In this document: positions 13,890 through 21,271 of the stretch, in pieces
How positions within the stretch are numbered: position 1 is the stretch's first letter
Layout: each line of letters starts with the position of its first letter
NCBI GenBank assembly: GCA_020440645.1
Contig: JAGRNR010000028.1
Span: 1 to 50,376 of the forward strand
Length of the DNA stretch: 50,376 nt
From: JAHEFU01 sp020440645
Lineage (GTDB): Bacteria > 4484-113 > JAFGCY01
Direction of reading: 5' to 3'
The notes under the pieces: model-generated
What the model was told of the DNA's origin: nothing
The model's input: only the letters and a program-made list of their open reading frames with translations
Databases searched by the model: none
Position numbers and translations under genes: made by a program

Positions 13890-13927
13890 ATTCTAGGGTG
13901 CTTCCGCCAAAAATTCAAATTTTGAAT
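13890..13927 (-). promoter_or_regulatory. Promoter of the lipoprotein/peptide array with palindrome at -35
   Basis: Minus strand: -35 TTGAAT (13913-13918), 17-base spacer, -10 TAGAAT (13890-13895), predicted start near 13883 and a leader of about 86 bases. The -35 is embedded in a 15-base inverted repeat, ATTCAAA-T-TTTGAAT (13913-13927), placed where a repressor or activator would act. The rest of 13797-14064 shows nothing further beyond AT-rich sequence. Confidence 0.6.
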
Positions 13928-14064
13928 AAATATTCCAGGGAAAGCAGGAGTAAACTAAATGATTGATCTTTTTTCCAAAACATTCCTAGGCGAAATCCAT
14001 CCTGTCGCCACTGCACCGGCAGGCATCAATCGGTTCCTCTACTGGAAATGATTTGGAGTGAGTC

Positions 14065-17000
14065 CTATTCCCTCTGCAGCAGCCTGAGGGCACCATTACT
14101 GCGCAGATGGATGGCAGCCAGCCGCCCATTGACAATCGTTGCAGCGCGCAATTCCCCGGCCGTCTGGCTGCTGATCCGACGAGTCTCGCTCCAGCCACTG
14201 CCGCGCGCATCGTGGCTGCGAAGATAGTGCACCCCACCATCGCCACCGGGGTTGCCACTGAGCAGCACCACAGGCTTGCCGTTATCCAGCAGCAGCTGGG
14301 CATCAGCCACTGAAGAATTGATGTCAACAACTCTGGCCGGATCGGTCCAGCTGGCAAATGATGGCGAGCTGGCGTGGCTGGCCCACAGGGTGTAATCAGT
14401 CACTCCTTCCTTGACGGTGTACAGCAGCAGCACGCTGTCGGAACTGGTGATCGACTGGATCCGGACAACATCTCCAATACTGAACAGCTGCTCGCGGAAG
14501 TTCCAGTTGCTGCCATTGCCATCCGGATCGCGGTTGGCCATGATGCCGTCCTGGTCGAAGTAGAACAGCAGCGCACCACCGGACGGATCCTGCAGCAGGC
14601 TTCCGAATGGACTGGCCGCCGACTGCGATCCGCTGATGGCACTCGGGCTGGCCTGCCAGCTGCTGCCGGTGCTGTCCAGCGCCCGGATATGGTGCCAGCC
14701 CCCGCTCTGATCGGAGCCATAGCAGACACCGGGCAGGCCGCTGAATTCCGCCAGCAGGGGCAGACCACGGTTGTCGCGGTCCGGGCGGAAGACCGGACCG
14801 GACACGATCTTCAGCGGAAGTGCAAAGGATGAGCCGTCTGAATTGAGCCCACGGCTGACGAACATGTCATGGTCGGCCTGGGCCGCGGTGCCCTTCAGCG
14901 TAAGCATCAAGGGCACGCCGCCGCTGACCGCAAAATCAACCAATCGGATGCTGCCTCCGGGATAGCCCGTGAGGTCACTGTCCACCAGCGAGCCTGTCAC
15001 CGGCCAGCTATGCCCGTCCACATCCGCACTGCGCTTGAAGAACAGATCGGCCCCGCTGGACTGCCAGGCGACAGCCGGCCTGCCGCCAACCGCACGGAGG
15101 TGTGAATTCTGCGGGTTCACGATGCCTGTGCTCCAGTCATTCCAGCCCAGCGACGGCGGGGAAACCGTGAACTCCCGGCTGAAGGTCGCGGACATGCCGT
15201 CACTGTCCGTCACCCGCAGGCGCAGGTCCCGCTGGCCTTCGGTCACCAGGCTGAGCTGCGCGCTCGAGGATGTTGTCGCAAGGTCGTAGGATCCATCAGC
15301 ATCCACGTCCCATTCGTACAGGCTGATCGAGCCGTCAGGGTCGCTGCTGCCAGAGGCATCCAGCACCAGGTCAAACGGGGAAACCCCGCTGAGGCTGGCC
15401 GCCTGGAAGAATGCAGTGGGAGGAGAACCGCTGCTGACTGTGATTTCAACGGGATCACTGGTATCCCGGAATCCGTAGCTGTCCGTCACCCGCAGCACTG
15501 CTTCATAGGTCCCGTCCAGTTCATAGCGGTGTGAGACCGTGAAGTCGTCATCATCCAGCACGTCCCATGTCCCGTCATTTTCGAAGTCGAACTCCACATA
15601 GAGGATGTCATTATCAGCATCCGTACTGCCTGTTCCACTGAACGTGACATCAAGCGGGGCCGGCCCGGACTGGGGCAGTGCGCTGAGCAGTGCCACGGGG
15701 GGTGAACCGGCTGCCACGCCGACGGTGACGGTGGCAGGTTCACTGACCGTCACGCCACCATTGTTGTCAGTCAGGCGCACCACCGGATGGAACACCCCGT
15801 CACCGGTGTACAGGTTGCTCACCACGAACAGGGTACCGCTCTGGTCATATTCGCCATCACCGCTGAAATCCCATTCCACGAGCACGATGCTGCCGTCACC
15901 GTCCGTTGATTCACTGGCATCGAGCTGCACCAGCAGTGGCGATGGACCGGCATTCGGCACGGCGCGCAGCACGGCTGTCGGCGGGAAGTTGCCACCCACG
16001 TTGATGAACAGGGGTGAGCTGAATGCGACCGCGCCATCGTCATCCCGCAGCCGCACCGCCACTTCATACTGTCCGGGCACGACGAATGTATGCTGCGGCG
16101 TGAAGTCCTGGCTGTCCAGCAGCTCATAGCTTCCGTCGTTGTCAAAGTCCCAGCTGATGCTCTCGATGCTGCCGTCCGGGTCCGAGCTGGCTGATGCATC
16201 AAACTCCACCGTCAATGGGGTATTGCCGCTGAGCGGGTTGCCACTGACAACCGGCTGCGGTGGTTGGTTGGGGGGCTCCACGGTGATCAGCAGCGGGTCA
16301 CTCACGCTGCTGGCTCCCTTGTCATCCGTCAGCCTGACCACAGCCTCGTAGGTACCTTCTGTGTCATACCGTCGCAGGGTTGTCAACAGGGCGCCGGTCT
16401 CACGGTCGAATGTGCCATCGTTGTCAAAGTCCCATTCCGCGAGCACGATCTCACCATCCGGGTCGCTGCTCTGGCTGGCATCCAGTTCCACCGTGAACGG
16501 GACATTGCCACTGGCCGGATTAGCAACCAGAATTGCCTCAGGTGGTTCGTTGACATGGAAATACAGCGCGAAGGGATCGGAAGGCACGCCGTCGTATGTC
16601 GCCGTAACAAGGTAGTCACCGGCACTTGAGGCATCCAGCTCGAGGCTGGAACCACTGATGCTGCCGCCGGCCGGGCCACTTAGCGAATAACTGCTGAGGG
16701 CATCCGCCGTCACGTCCGTGTCGTCATGCAGCAGCAACTTGAGCGGGACGCTGGCCGGTACTTCCAGCGAGTAGGGGTCAGCCTCGAAGCCACTGCCTGT
16801 CAGTACGATGCCGTCCGCCAGGGAAAGCAGGGGCTGCAGGGATGGATAGGTGAAGATGTAATCCGTTACCGGGCCGGTTTCATCCCCACTGACAGCAGCG
16901 AGGCGCAGCCAGCGATAGCCGGGATCCGCCGCATACTGGTATGTAAACTGCAGCAGGTCCTGTGCGGGCAGGCCAGTGGCGGATGCAAACACGATGTCGG

Positions 17001-17805
17001 CCAGCGGGACGGTATCAACCGGCCCGAGCCAGTCCAGCGGGCTGGCCAGCTCCCACAAGCGGTAGGCGGACAGGCTGCGGCCGTAGTTCACTCCGATCGG
17101 GGTGATGTCCGCGATGTTGATCTCGCCATTGGCATCCCCGTCAATGATCGCCTGGCTGCTGAGCGGGTCGCTGACGACCTCGCCGAAGTGGATCCCGATC
17201 GGGGTCAGGTCGGCAATGTTGACCTCACTGTTTTGGTCGTAGTCACCGGTGTTTGAATAGGGCCAGTTCAGTTCCCATGTCCCTTCATCCCACTGTGGCA
17301 GCGGCAGCGCATTCGAGACTGCCGATGTTTCGCGCGGGACATCTCCGGCGCCAGGCGTGAAGTGGAAGCGCGCCAGGCAGCCGGAACCGTTGAATCCGGC
17401 CTGCTGGCCCGCATCAATCAACACCTGGCCGTGGGCCAGCGTTCCATTCGAAACCAGAATCGAGCTTTGCAGCAGCAGAGGTTCGGAACCGAGCAGCTCG
17501 CTCGCTGCGGCATCCGCCAGCTGCCAGGCCTCTGCATCAAAGCTGATTTCAACCGCCAGACTGCGCAGGTCCTGTGCATCTTCCACCATCAGGCTGAGCA
17601 GCAGGCCGTCTCCAGCATTCTCCTGCTTCAGGTAAAGGGTGCCAGAGGCTGGATCGGAATCAATCGCGGTGGAAATCCGCCGGTAGGAAAAGGGGCCGGC
17701 ACTGACATCCAGGCGGGAACCGGATCCGCAGGCACAGCACAACAGGCTGCACACTGCGATCAGGGTTGGAAGGGAGATGAGCTTGCGGCTGGTCTTGCGT
17801 TTCAC
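14065..17805 (-). CDS. 1246-residue lipoprotein with cohesin-like, dockerin-like and PKD modules
   Basis: Large surface or periplasmic lipoprotein (Cys26 in LLCCAC). Order of parts: a cohesin-like beta domain at about residues 50-155 (LAVEISFDAEAWQL, then GCLARFHFTPG); two dockerin-like Ca2+-loop repeats at about 187-240 (DYDQNSEVNIADLTPIGIHF and DGDANGEINIADITPIGVNY); an FN3-like stretch; a beta module at about 335-420; five PKD domains at about 425-885 (each with PP..., DASxSSDPDG, WDFDNDG and a VRLTD-like end); and a C-terminal propeller-like repeat region (RPAVAWQSS, RSADVDGHSWP, GRLAAIHLRSNG) related to the NGNPA repeats of the genes at 41961-49688. The start is GTG with no Shine-Dalgarno sequence; TAGAAT lies six bases upstream. 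No catalytic domain is visible, so a binding or scaffold role is likely. Confidence 0.85.
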   Translation of the reverse strand: MKRKTSRKLISLPTLIAVCSLLCCACGSGSRLDVSAGPFSYRRISTAIDSDPASGTLYLKQENAGDGLLLSLMVEDAQDLRSLAVEISFDAEAWQLADAAASELLGSEPLLLQSSILVSNGTLAHGQVLIDAGQQAGFNGSGCLARFHFTPGAGDVPRETSAVSNALPLPQWDEGTWELNWPYSNTGDYDQNSEVNIADLTPIGIHFGEVVSDPLSSQAIIDGDANGEINIADITPIGVNYGRSLSAYRLWELASPLDWLGPVDTVPLADIVFASATGLPAQDLLQFTYQYAADPGYRWLRLAAVSGDETGPVTDYIFTYPSLQPLLSLADGIVLTGSGFEADPYSLEVPASVPLKLLLHDDTDVTADALSSYSLSGPAGGSISGSSLELDASSAGDYLVTATYDGVPSDPFALYFHVNEPPEAILVANPASGNVPFTVELDASQSSDPDGEIVLAEWDFDNDGTFDRETGALLTTLRRYDTEGTYEAVVRLTDDKGASSVSDPLLITVEPPNQPPQPVVSGNPLSGNTPLTVEFDASASSDPDGSIESISWDFDNDGSYELLDSQDFTPQHTFVVPGQYEVAVRLRDDDGAVAFSSPLFINVGGNFPPTAVLRAVPNAGPSPLLVQLDASESTDGDGSIVLVEWDFSGDGEYDQSGTLFVVSNLYTGDGVFHPVVRLTDNNGGVTVSEPATVTVGVAAGSPPVALLSALPQSGPAPLDVTFSGTGSTDADNDILYVEFDFENDGTWDVLDDDDFTVSHRYELDGTYEAVLRVTDSYGFRDTSDPVEITVSSGSPPTAFFQAASLSGVSPFDLVLDASGSSDPDGSISLYEWDVDADGSYDLATTSSSAQLSLVTEGQRDLRLRVTDSDGMSATFSREFTVSPPSLGWNDWSTGIVNPQNSHLRAVGGRPAVAWQSSGADLFFKRSADVDGHSWPVTGSLVDSDLTGYPGGSIRLVDFAVSGGVPLMLTLKGTAAQADHDMFVSRGLNSDGSSFALPLKIVSGPVFRPDRDNRGLPLLAEFSGLPGVCYGSDQSGGWHHIRALDSTGSSWQASPSAISGSQSAASPFGSLLQDPSGGALLFYFDQDGIMANRDPDGNGSNWNFREQLFSIGDVVRIQSITSSDSVLLLYTVKEGVTDYTLWASHASSPSFASWTDPARVVDINSSVADAQLLLDNGKPVVLLSGNPGGDGGVHYLRSHDARGSGWSETRRISSQTAGELRAATIVNGRLAAIHLRSNGALRLLQRE

Positions 17806-17817
17806 GGAATAATTCTA
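17806..17817 (-). promoter_or_regulatory. TAnnnT box six bases before a GTG start
   Basis: Minus strand: TAGAAT (17812-17817), TATTCC, then the GTG start of the 1246-residue lipoprotein. It has the same hexamer and spacing as at 5753 and 9506, here with a GTG start. Confidence 0.55.
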
Positions 17818-18013
17818 TCCCGCAGTACAAAAAAACGCAGGAGCAGCCAATCCCAGCCTGTCATACTCCCGCCCTTGGAGTACGGCCCGAATAATATGCA
17901 GATCAGTCCACTCATTCCAGGCTGATTGCTGCTGCCTACCTGCGACATTCAAAGTCTACGTCATTTCCCCGGAAACAATGGAGATCAGTTAACGGCGAAT
18001 CCAGGGAAACACC

Positions 18014-18646
18014 TCAGCTGTTGGCTCGCCGTGTGCTTGCCGGACTGGACGCGTTCATTCCATTGGCCACAATCCGCAGGGCACGGCCGAAGCTTTCACT
18101 GGCTTCCATCTGGTCACCGTAGAAGCCTCCGAGTTCCATCTGCACTGCGCCATGCACCGTCAACAGCAAGTGCTCAACGGCATGCTCGGCGGTGATCCCC
18201 TGGAACATACCTCCCCGCTGTGCCGTGCGGACAGCCTCCAGCATGATCCGCACCGGCTCCTGCTGGCGCAGCAGGCCGACATCCGGCGGGATGAACTCCG
18301 GCACGGGGCGGCTGAACATCAGCGAGAACAGCACCGGATGGTTCAATGCGAATTCGCGGTACTTCCAGCAAAGCGTACTAAGGTACATCAGGCTGTTCTG
18401 CGATTTGGGTGCCGCCTGGAACATCTCCGTCATGATCCGGTAGCCATCTCGGTAAAGTTCCTGAAACAGGCCGAGCTTTCCGCCGAACAGGGTGTAAACA
18501 AGCTGGGTGGTTGAATCCACCTTCTGCGCCAGCTTGCGCAGTGACAGCCCCTGGAAACCGGATTCCTCAATCATCAGCACAGCGGTGTCAAGCACCAGCC
18601 GTCGACGGTCCTGCCTGCGATCTGACGAGTTCAACTGCGATTCCAT
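18014..18646 (-). CDS. TetR-family transcriptional regulator
   Basis: 210-residue TetR-type regulator. The N-terminal HTH domain spans about residues 12-60 (RRRLVLDTAVLMIEESGFQG, then LSLRKLAQKVDSTTQLVYTL followed by FGGK), including the helix that starts the ligand domain. The C-terminal all-helical ligand domain (LNHPVLFSLMFSRPVPEF, HAVEHLLLTVHGAVQMELGG) resembles the WHG-type TetR C-terminal group. The effector is unknown. The start lies inside a putative operator and carries TATAAC six bases upstream with no Shine-Dalgarno sequence, so autoregulation of a leaderless mRNA is likely. Neighbours are the giant lipoprotein downstream (208 bases away) and tRNA-Gln; no obvious target enzyme or pump is adjacent. 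Confidence 0.88.
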   Translation of the reverse strand: MESQLNSSDRRQDRRRLVLDTAVLMIEESGFQGLSLRKLAQKVDSTTQLVYTLFGGKLGLFQELYRDGYRIMTEMFQAAPKSQNSLMYLSTLCWKYREFALNHPVLFSLMFSRPVPEFIPPDVGLLRQQEPVRIMLEAVRTAQRGGMFQGITAEHAVEHLLLTVHGAVQMELGGFYGDQMEASESFGRALRIVANGMNASSPASTRRANS

Positions 18647-18667
18647 AACAACGTTATATCACTGTTG
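18647..18667 (-). promoter_or_regulatory. TetR promoter with overlapping operator-like palindrome
   Basis: Minus strand: -35 TTGTAC, 17-base spacer, -10 TATAAC (18653-18658), then GTTGTT and the ATG. The 21 bases at 18647-18667 form an imperfect palindrome with CAAC/GTTG half-sites spanning the -10 and the start point, a typical place for TetR autorepression. Confidence 0.55.
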
Positions 18668-18801
18668 ATGGATTGGTACAAGATTTGGAAAAGTGTGCCG
18701 TCGGAATGCAGCGGAATGTGTATATGGAGTTAAGCAACTAATTATGGTTTAATACTAAGGTATGTCAGCAGGGCCGGCTGCCATGCGGCTGATACTTGTC
18801 T

Positions 18802-18815
18802 GGGGTGAAAGCCCC
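18802..18815 (-). terminator. Weak hairpin after tRNA-Gln
   Basis: GGGG (18812-18815 on the minus strand) pairs with CCCC (18802-18805) across a 6-base loop, about 17 bases past the tRNA 3' end. It has no T-tract, so its role as a terminator or processing signal is uncertain. Confidence 0.3.
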
Positions 18816-18831
18816 GAGGATAGGGCGAAGT

Positions 18832-18905
18832 TGGCTGGGGAACTAGGATTCGAACCTAGACTACCTGATCCAGAGTCAGGCGTCCTACCGTTAGACGATT
18901 CCCCA
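18832..18905 (-). tRNA. tRNA-Gln (anticodon CUG)
   Basis: 74 bases on the minus strand with a full cloverleaf: acceptor stem TGGGGAA/TTCCCCA, D-arm, anticodon stem CCTGA/TCAGG with loop CTCTGGA (anticodon CTG, decoding CAG), T-arm with GGTTCGAATCC, discriminator G and an encoded CCA at 18832-18834. A U1-A72 first pair is typical of bacterial tRNA-Gln. Confidence 0.95.
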
Positions 18906-18917
18906 TTGGGGAGAGAG

Positions 18918-18923
18918 ATTATA
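18918..18923 (-). promoter_or_regulatory. -10 box of tRNA-Gln
   Basis: Minus-strand TATAAT lies 12 bases before the mature 5' end, so transcription would start about six bases upstream of the tRNA. The -35 region has no good TTGACA match. The divergent lipoprotein gene at 18950 begins 26 bases beyond. Confidence 0.55.
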
Positions 18924-18949
18924 ACACGACTGTTACCAAAGGACTTCGG

Positions 18950-21163
18950 ATGAAGATTCTGCTCCAGAACTGTCGCTTCGTGATGCTTGTCACACTTGCA
19001 CTCGCGCTTGTCTCCTGCGGCTCAGGCGATCCAAGGGTAGGTGATACAGGCACTGTGGACATCCTGCCGGCCGAAGCGGGAGACCTCAGCTGGCCACCGG
19101 CGGACAACTTCCGCAAGGCCAGCGATGACTCGATCGAACTGCTTGGCAGTGAGTTCAGTTCAGCCGGTGGAGGCGCGCATGCAGTCTCCACGGTCTGCAA
19201 GCTCAATGATGGCACGGCCCCCTGGGCGATCTACAGCCTGAGCAGCTTCGACACACTGGACCTCGGTTCCATCAAGGCTGAATACAACATCCTGACCGGG
19301 GCCGGCACTGTGCTGTACATCGGCATGGCCAACTACAACAAGGGCCGCTGGGAATGGTTCAGCACCACTGAGAATGGAAGCTATACCTTCACACCGGTTA
19401 CTCCAGCACATTACGCCAGCCCGAACGGCAACGTGCACATTGCACTGCTGCGTACCGGTCCGGCTACGATAGACGTGCAGAAGCTGACCTTCAACCGAGT
19501 CGGCGATGTGACCATCACTGCTCCGAAGAACCTGCGCAGTGACGAGCAGACTCCCGAGAACATCGGCCTGCAGTGGGACCCGGTGCCCGGTGCTCAGAGC
19601 TACAACGTCTACTTCTCCCGCTGGTCGGACCTGCGTGACCCGCTGAAGCTGAACACAGAGCCAGTGACAGGCCCGGACTTCGATTACACCCCGATCCTCA
19701 AGGGCGTTATCTACTACTTCTTCGTCACAGCAGTCGGCGCAACGGAATCCGGCCCGAGTGACTACATCGACCTGTTCGCACCGACGATCGACATGCCGGC
19801 GCCGCAGAACCCGCGTGTTGACGAAGCGACGCCTGATTCAGTCACGATTGGCTGGGACTGGAACATCGAGGAACTCGGACCTGAGCCTGCCAACGGATTC
19901 TATGTCTACCTGAAGGCCGAGAAGGACTTCAACCTCGAACCAGAGATCGAGATCCGCTACCGCTCCCAGAGCTGGGCCCGCAGTGCGCAGTTCAACAACC
20001 TGCAGACCAACACGCTGTACTACTTCCGCATTGTCGGCGTCAGCCTGAACAACTCACGCGGCCGGATGACGGATGACCTGCCGGCGATTACCGGTGAGTT
20101 CTGGGACTGGACCCAGGTACACCCGATTGGCAACGGCTCCGAGCCGATCCGCGCGGTGGCCACCGGCAGCACGGCCAGTGTCATCTGGCTCGGTGCAAAT
20201 GCCGGCGGCACCCCGTCGGGCAGTGTCGCCTTCGCCCAGGGCACCGGCAGCAGCTGGACCGTCGGCGGATGCGGGCTGGAGTTCGGCACGGAGAGCTTTG
20301 ACAACTACCTGGACATCTCCGAGCGCAACGGCAAGTTCCTGGTTGGTGCATTTGACTTCCTCAACCAGGACCTGTATGCCAGTTACGGCGACCCCGGCAA
20401 CGGCTGGACCAAGGAATTCGTGGCGGACGGCACGAAGGTCGGCCAGTTCGACGTGCCGAGCGCAGGCAACCACCTGTCGGTGGCAATCACGGACGACAGC
20501 TACTACATCATCGACAAGGACTACTACGCCAAGCTGACCTACATGCGTGAGAAGCCGATCGCCGGGGGCAGCTGGACCAGTACCAGCGTCCGCACACTGA
20601 ACGACAGCGGCTTCCCGGTGCAGCTCGAGATGAAGGGCAATGGCAACAACCCTGAATACATGTACTTCGACTATGAGATCCATGAACTGCTGTTCGGCAA
20701 GGGCCCGGCTCCGTATGCCCCCGCCGTGATCTCCGACAACATGGGTGACAACAATGGCCTGTACACCGACCTGGTGATGACACCGGGCGGCTGGGTCAGC
20801 ACCAGCTACGATGTGACGAACGATGACCTCTACCTGCTGCGCCAGTCCGGCGGCAGCTGGAACTCCGAGGACCTGGCAACAGGCGGATATGGCGGGCACG
20901 CCAGGCTGGAGCCCTTCCGTGGCACCGGCCTGATCTGCGTCTACCTTGATGACAGCACCAACTGGTATTGCTCCGTGTACGATGGCAGCCAGTGGTTCCA
21001 GCAGGTGATGCTGATGCCGATCGTCAAGCCCGCCACCGGCGCCGAGCTGGTCGTCGTCAACGATGTGCCCTACTTCCTCGTGGAGGAGACGGAGAGCACA
21101 TCCCCCAACAAGGACAAGATCATGTGCGTGACGGGAGTGATCCCGCCATTCGGAGAGCTGTAG
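18950..21163 (+). CDS. FN3 lipoprotein, divergent first member of five-gene family
   Basis: 737-residue lipoprotein (Cys23 in LALVSC). Layout: N-terminal beta domain at about residues 55-185 (DDSIELLGSEFSS, PWAIYSLSSF); FN3 1 at about 187-280 (APKNLRSDEQTPENIGLQWD, AQSYNVYFSRWSD); FN3 2 at about 282-378 (PQNPRVDEATPDSVTIGWDW, LYYFRIVGVSLNNSRGRMTD); and a C-terminal region of about 350 residues of likely propeller type. It shares the order and many signature phrases with the four genes that follow but is clearly the most diverged. AAAGGA precedes the ATG, and the tRNA-Gln -10 box lies just upstream in the opposite direction. Ligand unknown; FN3 pairs usually serve as spacers or binding modules. 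Confidence 0.8.
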   Translation: MKILLQNCRFVMLVTLALALVSCGSGDPRVGDTGTVDILPAEAGDLSWPPADNFRKASDDSIELLGSEFSSAGGGAHAVSTVCKLNDGTAPWAIYSLSSFDTLDLGSIKAEYNILTGAGTVLYIGMANYNKGRWEWFSTTENGSYTFTPVTPAHYASPNGNVHIALLRTGPATIDVQKLTFNRVGDVTITAPKNLRSDEQTPENIGLQWDPVPGAQSYNVYFSRWSDLRDPLKLNTEPVTGPDFDYTPILKGVIYYFFVTAVGATESGPSDYIDLFAPTIDMPAPQNPRVDEATPDSVTIGWDWNIEELGPEPANGFYVYLKAEKDFNLEPEIEIRYRSQSWARSAQFNNLQTNTLYYFRIVGVSLNNSRGRMTDDLPAITGEFWDWTQVHPIGNGSEPIRAVATGSTASVIWLGANAGGTPSGSVAFAQGTGSSWTVGGCGLEFGTESFDNYLDISERNGKFLVGAFDFLNQDLYASYGDPGNGWTKEFVADGTKVGQFDVPSAGNHLSVAITDDSYYIIDKDYYAKLTYMREKPIAGGSWTSTSVRTLNDSGFPVQLEMKGNGNNPEYMYFDYEIHELLFGKGPAPYAPAVISDNMGDNNGLYTDLVMTPGGWVSTSYDVTNDDLYLLRQSGGSWNSEDLATGGYGGHARLEPFRGTGLICVYLDDSTNWYCSVYDGSQWFQQVMLMPIVKPATGAELVVVNDVPYFLVEETESTSPNKDKIMCVTGVIPPFGEL

Positions 21164-21271
21164 GGAATATACCGGCTGGAGAATCCACGGATCCAGGGAA
21201 TGGAAGTTGGAGGCAGGATGCCTCCGGGACAGGCGCCTGCCAGGCTTGCCGGCGGCGCAGGAGGTACGGAC

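Noticed and set aside
18762..18953. 63-codon plus-strand frame
   Set aside because: Its middle (ELGFEPRLPDPESG) is the well-known translation of an antisense tRNA; it overlaps tRNA-Gln.
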